A stretch of DNA of 64,000 bases from the NCBI RefSeq assembly GCF_032854445.1, contig NC_088303.1, forward strand, positions 36,313,265-36,377,264, read 5' to 3'. A program made the position numbers and the translations under genes. Shown piece after piece: positions 42,419 through 53,870 of this stretch (positions are counted from its first letter, which is position 1; each line of letters starts with the position of its first letter). The notes under the pieces are model-generated. The model had not been told where the DNA came from and did no database searches. It saw only the letters and a list, made by a program, of their open reading frames with translations. The DNA is from Liolophura sinensis. Lineage: Eukaryota > Mollusca > Polyplacophora > Chitonida > Chitonidae.

Positions 42419-43245
42419 GACAGGATTCTTGGTGTTAAACCTGAGCTTCATCATGCAGTTTTGTAATTCTTGGTGTTGAGCCTTAACTTCATTATGTAAT
42501 TTTGTAATTCTTGGTGTTGAGCGTTAATTTCATCATGTAATTTTGTAATTCCTGGTGCTGAACCTTGAACTTCATCATGTGATTTGTAATTCTTGGTGTT
42601 GAACCTCAGCTTCATCACATAGTTTTATAATTCTTGGTGTTGAATATCAACTTCATCATGTAATTTTGTAATTCGTGGTGTTGATCCTTAACTTCATCAC
42701 GTAATTTTGTAATTCTTGGTGTTGAGCCTTGACTTCATCATGTAATTTTGTAATTCTTGGTGTTGAGTCTTGACTTCATCATGTAACTTTGTAATTCTTG
42801 GTGTTGACCCTGAACTTTATCATGTAATTTGTAATTCTTGGTGTTGAGCCTTAACTTCATCACCTAATTTTGTAATTCCTGGTGCTGAACCTTGAACTTC
42901 ATCATGTAATTTGTAATTTTTGATTTTGAACCTTAACTTCATCATGTAATTTGTAATTCTTGATTTTGAACCTTAACTTTATCATGTAATTTTGTAATTC
43001 CTTGTGCTGAGCCTCGAACTTCATCATGTAATTTTGTGACTACTGGTGTTGAACCTCAACTTTATCATGTAATTTTGTAACTCTTGGTGTTGGACCTCAA
43101 CTTCATCATGCAGTTTTGTAATTCTTGGTGTTGAGCCTTAACTTCATCATGTAATTTTGTAATTCTTGGTGTTGACCCTGAACTTCATCACGTAATTTTA
43201 TAATTCTTGCTGTTGAACCTGAACTTCATCATGTAATTCATCATG
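42419..43245. repeat. ~41-bp minisatellite, about 20 units
   Basis: Tandem units like AATTCTTGGTGTTGAGCCTT-AACTTCATCATGTAATTTTGT, varying from about 38 to 42 bp. It separates the two copies of the cupin segmental duplication. No long open frame. Confidence 0.9.
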
Positions 43246-43623
43246 ACGTTGGTAAGGGTGCGTTGGTCGATCTATAGCCCCATTTACAGCGACTAACATT
43301 TTACAAAAACCTCTGACCTCCTTACTCATGTACAACAAAGATTGGCGATTGGCGGAAAGTTTTGATGTGACTTTTCTACGCTCCAAAGAATGGCTGCATG
43401 GTAACAGACGGTTTACGTCAATATGATTGCGTTCACTTGTAATGTTTACACTTCCAAGTGGATGTATAAATATCGAGTGCATTATGGATTAGGCATCTAG
43501 TGGTGTGTAGACAACAGGGAACTTCTTACTTCTATTCCTTCGTTTAATAACCTCATAACAGAGGTGCTGGAAAACTGACATTTTGACTGTCGCCTTAGAC
43601 AAGTAAAAGCTGATTAGATTTAC

Positions 43624-43759
43624 AACGTGATGGAGAGCTCTTTACGAGGACTAGACCTCCAAGTTTCCCGGGGAAAAACCAGCCCTCAAAATGCTCCTGA
43701 AGCCTCAGAGGTTGCACAATATCCATTTTTGGAACAATCTGTCTCAGGAAAGGTAGCAA
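43624..43759 (-). pseudogene. decayed cupin first exon (copy C)
   Basis: Same length and position within the duplicated block as exon 1 of copy B. Compared with copy B it has lost a base in the run near 43735 and gained one in the run near 43670, so the middle reads out of frame and meets a TGA. The donor is GTAAAT instead of GTAAGT. No exons 2-4 follow at the expected spacing, so only this exon was duplicated. Confidence 0.75.
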
Positions 43760-44232
43760 CTAAATCAAAATGAAACAATATGTACACGTAATAAATTACC
43801 CTTGACGAAATATTTATGATTCTTTATAGTTTTGTAGGCACTCTGTACAATTATAATAGCTATGTCATGAGCCTTCAGGCACGTGTAAATTGCAAAAGTC
43901 TTGAAAATCTTGAAACTAACAAATATAACCGTCATACTTTATTGATCTTACCTGTGCAGATAGTTTGAGACATTATACACACCAAAGTATATGTCGATCC
44001 TTAGCTGGAGAAAGTCGGTCTGGTTGAACTGGGTGTATCCATTCAATGATCCCAGGCGTTTACTTGTGAACACTTAGTCTGCGTAGGTATGACATCAATG
44101 TCCTCGGATCAGTCATCGACAGTTTATGCAACCTATAGACGGCTATAAACTGATGGACGTCCAGGCCTCTAAATTAAGACTAGCCTCTCACAAAGCCAGA
44201 CAGAAACACAGCACCCAAGTCTACTGAACGAT

Positions 44233-44394
44233 TTATTTACTTAATTATTTAACTGGTGTTTTACTCCGTACCCAAGAATATTTCACTTATATATGACGGC
44301 GGCCAGCATTATGGTGGGAGAAAATCGGGCAGAGCCCGGGGAAAACCCATGACCATTCGCAGGCTGCTGTCAGACCTTCCAACGTACGGCCTCC
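44233..44394 (-). repeat. SINE (family 1) with 10-bp target duplication
   Basis: Minus-orientation copy flanked by ACTGAACGAT on both sides (44223-44232 and 44395-44404). The insertion-free site is preserved at about 41585-41596 in the other duplicate, which proves insertion after the duplication. Confidence 0.9.
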
Positions 44395-44799
44395 ACTGAA
44401 CGATCGCTGCACTCGTGTTGATCTCACACGGGAGCGAGGTTTTGAATGTCAGTGTAATTTGCACCTTGTTGCAACCCCGAAGAAATTAGGAGTGAAAATT
44501 TTGTTCACGAGCACAGACCTCGTGCAACACTTTGGCATTCGAAACCTCTTTCTCGCGAGCGATCAATATGAGCGCAGGGATTCAGATATGCCCACCAACC
44601 CCCCAGGCAAAACACCCAGGAACACGATGCTGAACAGTGGAGGCTTCAGTCAAAGTGAAATCGGGGTGCATTTGATGTCATGCGATGTCCCGCCGCCAAA
44701 GATGAATTTTCTGTGAAATGATAGAGACCGCAAGTCTATCTGAAAAATCTGCATACCTGGCTAAATTTCGTCTTACATGAATTTCAAGCCGTTGTCAAA

Positions 44800-45600
44800 A
44801 GTTACTAATGAAGGACGAGTAAAACCAGTACTGCCCATGATAGATTACAAGGAACTAGTAAAACCAGTGGTGCTATTTATAACTAGCACCGGTAAAGCCA
44901 ATGCTGGCAGTAAAAGGTTACAGGGAACTGGTAAAGCAAGCACTCCCGTTGATAGGTTACGGAGCCCTAGCAAAGCCAATACTGCTAATGATCGGTTACA
45001 GCGAACTAGTAAGGCCAATATTGCAAATGATAGGTTCAGGGAACTAGTAAAGCCAGTACTGCCATAATAGATTATAGGGAACTAGAAAAGCCAATACTGC
45101 AGATGATAGATTACAGGGAACTAGTAAAGTCTATACCGCCGATTATAGGTTACAGCGAACTAGTAAAGCCAGTACTGTCGATTGTAGGTTACAGGGAGCT
45201 AGTCAAGCCAGTACTGCCATTAATAGATTATAGGCAACTAGAAAAGCCAATACTGCAGACGATAGATTACAGGGAACTAGTAAAGTCTATACCGCCGATT
45301 ATAGGTTACAGGGAACTGGTAAAGACAGTACTGTCGATTGTAGGTTACAGGGAACTAGTCAAGCCAGCACTGCCATTAATAGATTATAGGCAACTAGAAA
45401 AGCCAATACTGCAGATGATAGATTACAGCGAACTAGTAAAGCCAATATTGCCAATGATAGGTTACAGGGAACTAGTAAAGCCAGTACTGCAGATGATAGA
45501 TTACAGGGAACTAGTAAAGTCTATACCGCCGATTATAGGTTACAGGGAACTGGTAAAGCCAGTACTGCCGATTATAGGTTACAGGGAACTGGTAGCGTAG
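44800..45600 (+). repeat. 39-bp minisatellite, about 20 units, open frame in the right part
   Basis: Units like GATTACAGGGAACTAGTAAA-GCCAGTACTGCCGATTATA. With a 39-bp period one frame is open for 165 codons (45103-45600) and reads a 13-residue repeat close to YRELVKPVLPMID. A higher-order pattern of three to four units is visible (SIPPIIG, PVLSIVG, PVLPLID). No splice context or signal peptide; treated as a minisatellite. Confidence 0.85.
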
Positions 45601-47157
45601 GTTGTATATCAGCTTCACAACAAATGGACTACCACAGAGACGATCACTTGTATCGGCTGGAGTGAAAAGGTCTGACATATCTCGTGGTCAAATCCAGGAC
45701 AAAAGGATCTATGGTTGAGTTACTTCCCCTTTGCCAGCATGCTTTCCTGCACTTGTGTATAGATCAGCAAAGTTGTATTCATAGTTAACAGTAACTGCCA
45801 GGAGATCTACTCTTCAGGTAATGTAGTTTTGATTTTTATTTTAGTTTGTATAAGACCGATGTATTATGTACACACTTTCAATCAGTAAACAGAATATGTT
45901 TTGTTATGCGCCGTAACAGTACAGCCTACTGTGAAACCCTCCTCTCAGTGCCAACCATTTCTTCCTTTGTTGAGACAGGTAGTTTAGTCAGTGTATAATC
46001 CATCAACTGAAAATCTCGTGCGGTAAAAGACTAAAGAAAAAGTATACACACACCAACTTCAATCAGTGCCTGTTGAACTAAGGAACCTGTCTCCGATATT
46101 CTATTATTTCATAGTGATATCACCTTGCTTTGCCTTTTACACTAGTCGCGTTAGAGCCTAAATTTCTTTAATTTTGACATTGCTCGTAGAAATAGGCTTA
46201 TTCTGTTTCCTGGCAGAATGTCGCACTCTCACAACCAGGTCGTGTGGCATTTTCACCATTTTTCACCAAAATTCAGCAAATACATACAATTTTGAAATCA
46301 TATAGAAGTAAATCAAGTAAATGAGTGGGCTGAGTGGAATGCGTTGTGTTATGGTCACACTTACATGACACGAATATATCCCTATTATTGCTTTTATGAC
46401 TCAAGCAAGCCTCCTATATGATATTACAAAATGATAATTAGCACACATTGCAGGTGTTGTTATTTCAGGTTAGCAGGCACAAACAGGGTCCAGTGAAAAC
46501 TGAAGATCTGCCTGGAAAACTTATAACTAAGGACATCGATGTAGACCAGCTGAAATGCAAACGCTGTGTTAAGACGGTGTATAATTACAAAGTCATGAAA
46601 CACCTTACATGTATACTGGCATCTGGATGAAAGTCATATTTGTTGTCAAAATTCTTAAAAATACTGTCCATACTTGTTAAAATAAACATAAAAATTAAGA
46701 TCTCGGTTCATAAAAACAACCAAAGATTATCACGTTGACCAGACCAGACTTTCGGACTAGCTACGAATCACATCAAATTTACCGCGAATATCAGCTAATG
46801 AAAAAAATGGAGAAACCCACAACCTATAGAATATTACCTGTAATTATCTATTAGATAGAGAGAATGCATATTCAGAGAGATGAAGTGCACTTCTATGTGA
46901 TGTTTGACAATGGGTAATCACTTTTTCAACGACGATTACGACTGAATCTAAACAGTGGCTCAAGGTTTTACTCTGGATGTTGTCGTTAGATTAAGTCTAA
47001 TAAATTACTATTATCCTGCCACTGCATTGCTAAAACCTACTTCTACTTATAAAGACATGCGGTTAAAATGTTTCTTCCCGATGTTCCTTATCGGGAATTT
47101 AAGAGTCGGACACGTATGAGAAATTTATAAACTGATAATAATCGGAAAATGCTGAGC
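45601..47157. other. intergenic DNA with one weak exon candidate
   Basis: AT-rich. At 46471-46630 (+), after a TTATTTCAG acceptor-like site, an open stretch reads HKQGPVKTEDLPGKLITKDI and later CKRCVKTVYNYKVMKHLTC, a CX2C-X11-HX3C pattern that could be a small zinc finger, then a stop. Family not recognised and no partner exon found; low confidence. Confidence 0.3.
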
Positions 47158-48285
47158 CTATTCGAATGTTGTAGTTGAGATGTCTGGAGCATTGCTTAAT
47201 CCCGTGGTTGAGGAAGGATTATTCAATGCTTTACGTGAACTGTTGACGCAAATATTCAAACGAAAGGGCAACTTCTTTCGTATGGCCGGAATTTTCCAGG
47301 TCAAAATAATCGGGTCTATTATGGAATTCATTAGCAATAGTATTAATAATAACTGAAGTACCATACGGGAGTTGCCACTAGGGGGTACACTTGTAAAAAC
47401 TTCCACGTACACCGCATACACCGACACTGGGGCTGAGAGTAGTACAGTAGTGAAATGGACGAGAAAGTAGACAATGGTCAAGGAAATGGATTTTCGGCAA
47501 ACCTTGTCGTGTCTCTCTGCCTTTTTGACTAGCGTTTTACATTTTAAATGAACAAAAATAAATGTATAGAAGGTGAATGTTATGATGGTGATGATTAGCA
47601 AATAAACTGGGCGAATCTTGCTAGTATATAAAAAATAACCCGGTATAAGGGTTGTACACAAATCAACCGGTGCATTTTTCATGCGAAGTGGTAAGATAAT
47701 AGCTGGGAGCAAAAAGCTAAGGCAAATAAACAACTGAGTAAATATGATAATACACTTGAGAGGCTTGCGGTAACCCTTGGTTTTGTAAACTAGTGGAAAA
47801 CAGACGGCGTAGACGCGATCGCATGCAAGAGAAAACGTACACAAGCCTTGAGCTACAAGTGCACACGGAGGAATCAGAAATGTTATTAAATCCAAGCACA
47901 CAAATGTCAGAGGATCATTCAAACCATAAGCCATACAAATCCAGATTATCATTGGTGGAATCTTCGAGGAGAGAGGAAATGTTACATTGGCAATCAGACT
48001 GCTCACTAAGAGAAACTTTGCTGGTAATGCTACAGATGACACTTTGAACATTGCCGTCAGTACAAAACCGTTAACCAAGCCGGCCAAGGACAGAATAACA
48101 AAGGAAAAAGCCTCGACTGGTATGGCGGTCATGCTGATCTGGAATGCTGCGACTACAAACGAAATGGCCCGTGTTCGTTCCGGATTCTCATCAGTGTCCA
48201 CGCCCGAAGAGTTCAGATGGATCGTAACGCTACTATAGTTTGATCCGGAAGCATTCAGCTTAGAGCAATCCATGTCTTCTTGCAT
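47158..48285 (-). CDS. rhodopsin-like (class A) G protein-coupled receptor
   Basis: 375 residues from ATG 48285 (MQEDMDCSKL); a CTCTTTCAG acceptor just upstream suggests a preceding non-coding exon, which is why I prefer this start to the one at 48327. The N-terminus has N-glycosylation sites (NAS, NYS, NSS). Seven hydrophobic segments: roughly 57-80, 89-116, 128-152, 176-200, 226-246, 267-292 and 308-329. Class A marks: Cys130 at the start of TM3, CDRVYAVCFPLVY at the end of TM3 (DRY variant), and NSIIDPIIL in TM7 (NPxxY variant with Asp and without Tyr). TM6 lacks the CWxP motif. Coding part in one exon. Such divergent single-exon receptors are numerous in molluscs and are often orphan or chemosensory; the ligand is unknown. 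Confidence 0.85.
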   Translation of the reverse strand: MQEDMDCSKLNASGSNYSSVTIHLNSSGVDTDENPERTRAISFVVAAFQISMTAIPVEAFSFVILSLAGLVNGFVLTAMFKVSSVALPAKFLLVSSLIANVTFPLSSKIPPMIIWICMAYGLNDPLTFVCLDLITFLIPPCALVAQGLCTFSLACDRVYAVCFPLVYKTKGYRKPLKCIIIFTQLFICLSFLLPAIILPLRMKNAPVDLCTTLIPGYFLYTSKIRPVYLLIITIITFTFYTFIFVHLKCKTLVKKAERHDKVCRKSISLTIVYFLVHFTTVLLSAPVSVYAVYVEVFTSVPPSGNSRMVLQLLLILLLMNSIIDPIILTWKIPAIRKKLPFRLNICVNSSRKALNNPSSTTGLSNAPDISTTTFE

Positions 48286-48530
48286 GATTTTCTGAAAGAG
48301 ACAAGAAATGAATGCATAATTTGACAATATTGATATGGTATAGATCGGCTGGGGCCATGTTAAGGTTTTTTTTACAATTAGCTAGTTCCCTCGAACCCCA
48401 CCCACCGCCAGTGCCTATCGAATACGCCTTGAAGCAGTATTATTTTAGTTTTAGACATACACATACTTACAATGCTCCTCAAGATTAATACGAATACAGA
48501 TAGACTTTCCCGCGTAAACAGTCGGTTTAA

Positions 48531-48800
48531 TTAATTTATTTATTTGATTGGTGTTTTACGCCGTACTCAAGAATATTTCACTTATACGACGGCGGCCAGC
48601 ATTATGGTGGGTGGAAACCGGGTACAGAATGGGGGAAACCCACGACCATCCGCAGGTTGCTGAAAGACCTTCCCACTTACGGCCGGAGAGGAAGCCAGCA
48701 TGAGCTGGACTTGAACTCACTGCGACCGCATTGGTGAGAGACTCCTGGGTCATTACGCTGCGCTAGCGCGCTAACCAACTGAGCCACGGAGGCTCCCAGC
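48531..48800 (-). repeat. full-length SINE (family 1) with 8-bp target duplication
   Basis: Minus orientation, from an ATTTATTTATTT tail to the tRNA-like head (GCTAGCGCGCTAACCAACTG then GAGCCACGGAGGC). Flanked by CGGTTTAA at 48523-48530 and 48801-48808. Complete copy. Confidence 0.9.
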
Positions 48801-48809
48801 CGGTTTAAG

Positions 48810-49630
48810 GCTGTTTCCAGGAAATGTCGAAAGGAAGCTACAGAATTACTTTAAAAATGGAGTTCGGCAAAGAGCGAATAAAATATTTTAAATACGTTAC
48901 TGTATCGAAAAAAATGAAAATTATAACAAATATTATTTCGTTGGTTTTTAATATTTTTCGCCCATTGAATTTTCGTCCAAGATAATATCTTGAAGTTGGG
49001 AACTATTTCTTAGATTTTGCACTTATACGTTAATCCAAAACTAGGCAATTTGCCTTATTTGTAAATATTTGATTGAGAACACTTTTTATTTTTTAGTTGA
49101 GGCTCAATACCTAGGTGACAAGGGTACCGTAGAGTCGCATTCTTCCCTATAACCGAAATCAACTAAAGCCTTCTTGCCAACTGAACCAGTGAGGGGTCTT
49201 TTACTGAGTAGAGGCTGTGCTTATAATGGCACTCTCTAAAAAGAACGTGTTAAATTTAACAGAAAATCTGTTGTCTGTGTGATGCTAGAATGTATTCTTT
49301 TATTGCAACAGATTATCTGCCAGTAGTAGATCAGGTCAGTTTCGCCGATTGCGGGTTATTCTTATAGGTGGCGGAGGCGACGTGAGTAAATGGGGCGTTC
49401 TGATTAGTGGAGGGGGTCGTGCACGTCATGGTGACGTCATAGGACGCGGTTTGACGTCAAGGTGTTCTAGAAAGTGTGTGACGTTCTGGAAGCGTCTGTG
49501 TTGTAGTAGTGTTGTAGCATGCGGGCCAGGAGCACCGATCGGCCTGGGGAGTACAAGTCATTCACCCGAGGTCGCGGACCTCTCATGTACAGCTCTCGAG
49601 TTCAGCACACCTCCCCAACCTTCCGTTTAG
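48810..49630. other. non-coding DNA, becoming G+C rich toward 49340-49630
   Basis: AT-rich to about 49330, then a more CpG-rich stretch (GGTTTGACGTCAAGG, CATGCGGGCCAGG) next to the exon candidate at 49631. It could be the 3' UTR of that gene or part of a CpG-rich regulatory region. No gene supported. Confidence 0.35.
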
Positions 49631-49870
49631 TTATACCTCCAGGATGGCCGGCCTCCTGTCCAGACCCCGGTAGCTTTGCATGTCGGTGCACTCCCGGTAG
49701 GCCCGGTCGAAATCCTTCTCTAATTCTTCCGCTCTTTTCCGTATGATGTATGGATAGAACGGTTCGGCGTCAAAACGCCTGTTCCCTGTGTACATACCCA
49801 CCCCATGTTTACCTCGCAGTTGTATAATGCCATCCACACCTCGCTTGTTGTATAATGCCATCCATTCTGT
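49631..49870 (-). CDS. probable terminal exon of an unidentified host gene
   Basis: Minus-strand open stretch ending TAA at 49631-49633 with strongly coding-like composition. It follows an AACACAG acceptor-like site near 49876. Reads WMALYNKRGVDGIIQLRGKH, then GVGMYTGNRRFDAEPFYPYI, IRKRAEELEKDFDRAYRECT and DMQSYRGLDRRPAILEV. A 27-bp near-duplicate (GGATGGCATTATACAAC...GCGAGG, two copies) lies at its start. The longer frame to 50017 includes a poly-Lys stretch from a T-run and is not credible. I do not recognise the family; short charged proteins of this type occur in cilia, but that is only a thought. Confidence 0.45.
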   Translation of the reverse strand, partial: TEWMALYNKRGVDGIIQLRGKHGVGMYTGNRRFDAEPFYPYIIRKRAEELEKDFDRAYRECTDMQSYRGLDRRPAILEV

Positions 49871-50017
49871 GTTGTGATGATGCGATGACTGTAGCGCAGA
49901 GTGAGTTGTGAACGACTGATGCGGTCCTTTTGTATCAGTCAGATGGGTTCTACTTTTTTTTTTTTTTTTTTTTAAAAAGTACCAACGCAAACCAATTTCA
50001 ACGCAGCACGCCAGCAA

Positions 50018-50640
50018 TTTGATTGGCTGGGTGAATATGGGTATTTAACATAGAGTGTATATGCACATCGCTGTGCATATGTAGATATGTTCGGTGTAGC
50101 CTGGCTATAAGACGCCTCGATATAGCGCGCGCAATCGGAAATAACGCGACCCAAATCTTGTCTCCCAAAAATCTGTGGCGCACTTTCACGTGAGAACAGC
50201 TAAGACTGTAACGATTACAGATTGTTCACCAAGAAATATACGTAAATAACGTGACATCATTCGCTACATTTCCTACTCTTGCAGTGTGACCCATGTGTTA
50301 TTTGATATTTTAGGCTTGAGTATAGGCAAAAAGAAATGCATTTTCTGTGAATAATGGAAGAGGTTATGACTGGCTACATTTTCTGTGCAAGCGAGTTTGA
50401 TTCCAAACGCACGTGTGAAGTTGTTGTTGCAGCATTACTTCCGCGTGGGCGTGGCTTCTGGTCTGTGGGAAATTCAAAATAATGACACAAATGGCAATTT
50501 AGTGAAAGAAATGGTAGATAATAACGACCTTGTTATCCTAATTGACTGAAGTTGTACACAGCTTAGTGTTGCTGCCGGCAATGGATTTGACACTGAGCAG
50601 CTCTAAGATTAGTGCAAGATTTGTGAGGAATGTTAATCAG
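50018..50640. other. intergenic DNA, no supported gene
   Basis: Mixed composition. Upstream exons of the gene ending at 49631 could be here or further right, but I could not find a convincing one. Confidence 0.4.
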
Positions 50641-50652
50641 GAAGCCCCATCT

Positions 50653-51101
50653 GGACACAGACCCCCATTACAACTTCCGTTTTTCGGTAGGGTTGTAGTT
50701 CTGTGAATTTTAGGATGTAAAGTCTTTTTTTGCTCCCAGGCGTCCATTTTTGGTGCATAGGTGCATGCTTGGTATTAAAATGCTGGAGACTGTCTAAACT
50801 TTGAGGAGGTATGAGCTTTATTGATGAAAGTTTGAAATTCTGGGTGAGAGGACACAAGGTGTGAGGTAGTGATGAGGCTGCGAGTGACGTCCCCTTGGCG
50901 TTGCTCGGCACGCCGCCCAGCTGCCGGCATGGAAAGGTCCAGATTTTGACGGTCAACCTATGTCAAGATTTTTATGGCTTCTTTCTCACAGGCTTTGCCA
51001 GGTATGCACCAAAGCTTATTAGCCACGGAATGTTTGGGACTGAGCTACAGCGCTAGACGTTAAAATTGTCGCTTATGAAAAATTAATGGGGGTCCGAGGC
51101 C
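50653..51101. mobile_element. second copy of the ~450-bp MITE
   Basis: Matches 10446-10898 from GGACACAGACCCCCATTACA to GGGGGTCCGAGGCC with scattered differences and a few small gaps. The flanks do not match each other (CCATCT / TGTGCT), so this copy has no visible target duplication and abuts a LINE relic. Confidence 0.65.
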
Positions 51102-51109
51102 TGTGCTAG

Positions 51110-53870
51110 TGACCATTTTCCAGTACATGCTCAGTTTGCCAGGTTTCCAAGGGTTAGCTCCCTTATTGGTCTACAGAGATGGAAATTGCACCAAGCTGAC
51201 TGGTCCACATTTTCTCTGGAGTGCTCCAGTCAACTTGATACAAACATCGTGATGTTTTCTATAATAATGTTGTAGATGCGGTTAACACAGCAGCTGTGAA
51301 GTCCATACCTTGATCATCTGGTAAAGCTCGTGAATTTGTGGTCGGAATAGTGACGATGAGGCTTGTAAGAATAGGGAACGAGCAAAGAATAAAGCAAGCA
51401 AGCCTCGTCTTTTCATAGACATTCAAGAGAGCAAAAAGAAAAAGGCAAGAACTCAAAAAGTAACTAAAACTGCCCAAAACGCATACTGACGTAACTACTG
51501 CTTCTCTATTAACATTACGACCTCACTGAAGAATGTTTGAAGGAATATAATCGTCATGTTCGACATTCGTATACATTTGGATCTAGCTTTTCGGGGCTCG
51601 GAATCCACCTCCTCTGTCACTTCGCTTAAAACTGTTGAGGACGTTTACACCGATAATATTGAAAATGCAATTGTTTTAGCTGATCGATTTTTCGTATGTT
51701 AGAAGCAGTGAAAATTATGATCACAATTTTATACCCACAAGGCTGCGGTAGAGGCCTCCTCTAAGTTTGATGATCTCGCAATAAATGTTGATTTCTCATT
51801 GCTAGAGCTGAAACAAGCTGTTCGTGAAACAAAAAATAGCATTCGTGGAGAGTATAGTGTCTGCAATATTAAGTTTCGCCACTTACCAGATTCATTTCTG
51901 CAGAGTTTACTTCTACTTTTCAACCGTATTTGGTCGTCTGTGTCAATACCTCAAGCCTGGGGAAAGGCTTCAGTAATCCCTGTTCTTAAGCCAGTTAAAC
52001 CTGCATCAGACCCCACATCATGTCGCCCAATATCTCTCACCAGTACTATACGAAAATTTTAATAGAAAGGATTGTGAACTGATGCCCAAAGTGGGTTGAG
52101 GCGTAAGTGATCACGTTGCTTTCTTGGAAACTGATGTTAAAACTGCTCTCAGTAACAAGGGCTATCTACTAGATGTACAAGGATGCCTTCCTAGATGTGG
52201 AAAAGGTGTATGATACGGTGTGGAGGAGAGGGTGTTGATAAAGTTGATGCAACTATGCAAAATATGCTTGCATGGATGAGAAACTATTTGTCTAACAGGT
52301 TCATTAAGGTAAAGGTAGGTAACTCTGTCTCAATAAAGTCTCTAAAGTTTCGAGGATGGGACACTTCAAGGTAATGTTATTTTTCTTACATTATTTAATA
52401 CTATGATTAATAATTTGCCATCCGCAATTAACCCTATAGTAAAAGAGCGCTTTTTTGCAGATGATATGGCCATTTTGTATTGTTACCGTAATTTAAAATA
52501 ACCCACTGTTACATTCAACAGGCACTGTAAGTTACAAAACGGTGGGGTTTCGCTTCTCACTTACTAAATCAGAAGTCATGATTAAAAAAAAAACAAAAAA
52601 AAAAACGGGTGGTACCGGAGTCTAATTTAAGTTGAATAAGATTCTGTTAAAGGTTTCGTCGGTAACCAAGTACCTTGGAATCTCATTTGATCCGCTCCTA
52701 ACGTGGAGTAAACACGTCGATAGAAAGTCTGCTTTTATCTAGACTAGGGTACAGTTGTGACGTATACGATTCAGCAACCAATTCTTCACTAAAAAAATCA
52801 GGTTCAGTACCATGATCTAAAAATTTCCACAGGTGCATTGAAGGGAACGTCAGCCAGAGCTTTACAGAGTAGTGAACTTCCACTAGCTATTAGAATGAAG
52901 TGGAGAACTCGCAAGTTCGTTGTTACATAGCCGGCTGCTAGATCGAATCTAAGCCCTTACCTGCCTAAGGTGTCATACTCTGACTTTTTTTTATGAAAAA
53001 CGTATATCTTTGCCTTTCAGTCTTCGCTGGTGGCAAGTTTGGATGAGGTTGGGGCTGATATGTCTCTTCTGGTGAAGTAAGCATCCCAACCCCTTGGGAG
53101 CTTATACTCGGGTGTGTCCTGATGTTAGAGATAAAGTTAAAAAAAACCTGCCCAGCCAAACGTTATTAACATGTGCTTTACTGAGTTTGTTTGTTCTACC
53201 TAAAGTGGGCATCTGAAGATCTTTATGGATGCATCCCGCTGTTAGGATTCTTGAAAGTGTTTTTTACCATTCCTTTACCATTCCTGAATTGAGATACTCC
53301 AGACACTTTAGGCTGTCTGATAATCTATCTAATCTATTTTCGACTCCTTAGAGTAGTAATTATTTCTGATGGACTTTTGTGTGTCAAAGGGCGTTACCAG
53401 TTCTATATAGAGTTCTCTTACTGATATCAAATTTGTTTTTAAAACGAGCTGAATTGTGCTTTGCCTGGGTTCCGGCTCATGTTGGAGTTCCAGGAAATGA
53501 AGACGCTAACCTATTGGTTGAAGATGCATTGTTACTCCCTGATGTGTCTGTTCCGGACAATTTGCAGATTGAGAACATTGTCAACTGTACTAAAACTTAC
53601 TGTGTTTCTTTATGGCGGGAGAGCTGGGATGCAACAAGCGATGGTCGATTTTATTGCAACCGTTGCAACCGTCTGTGTGTAATACTTCTATTCAACTAAA
53701 AAGTCGTAAAGCTGAAATGCTCCTTTGTAGGATTCTTTTGGGAATATGTCCATTACATGCACGTCTACAAGGTAAATTTACACGCCACAGAAGCATGTGA
53801 CCATTGTCAAGTGGAAGAATCTTTGGACCATTTTGATTTAGATGATATAAATCCAGGCAGTTTCGTTTTA
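51110..53870 (+). pseudogene. LINE relic with RNase H (I/Jockey-like)
   Basis: Plus-strand pieces: post-endonuclease linker (51115-51530: WKLHQADWSTF); RT start (51799-52062: FRHLPDSFLQSLLLLFNRIW, ASVIPVLKPVKPASDP, RPISLTS); a decayed palm (around 52160-52250, with a V-x-Y-D-T-V-W-R-R trace); FFADDMAIL (~52450-52480); SSVTKYLGISFDPLLTWSKH (~52650-52720); RNase H (53440-53540: ELCFAWVPAHVGVPGNEDAN); and a C-terminal domain with CDHCQVEESLDHF (~53800). Many stops and frameshifts. Confidence 0.8.

Larger units (their letters stand above)
43586..44457. repeat. segmental duplication, copy 2 (matches 40933-41648)
   Basis: Same order of sequence as copy 1, interrupted by the SINE at 44233-44394 and its target duplication. 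It includes the decayed exon at 43624-43759. Confidence 0.85.

Noticed and set aside
47793-48238. Plus-strand ORFs opposite the GPCR.
   Set aside because: Antisense shadows of the receptor; no motif and no independent support.
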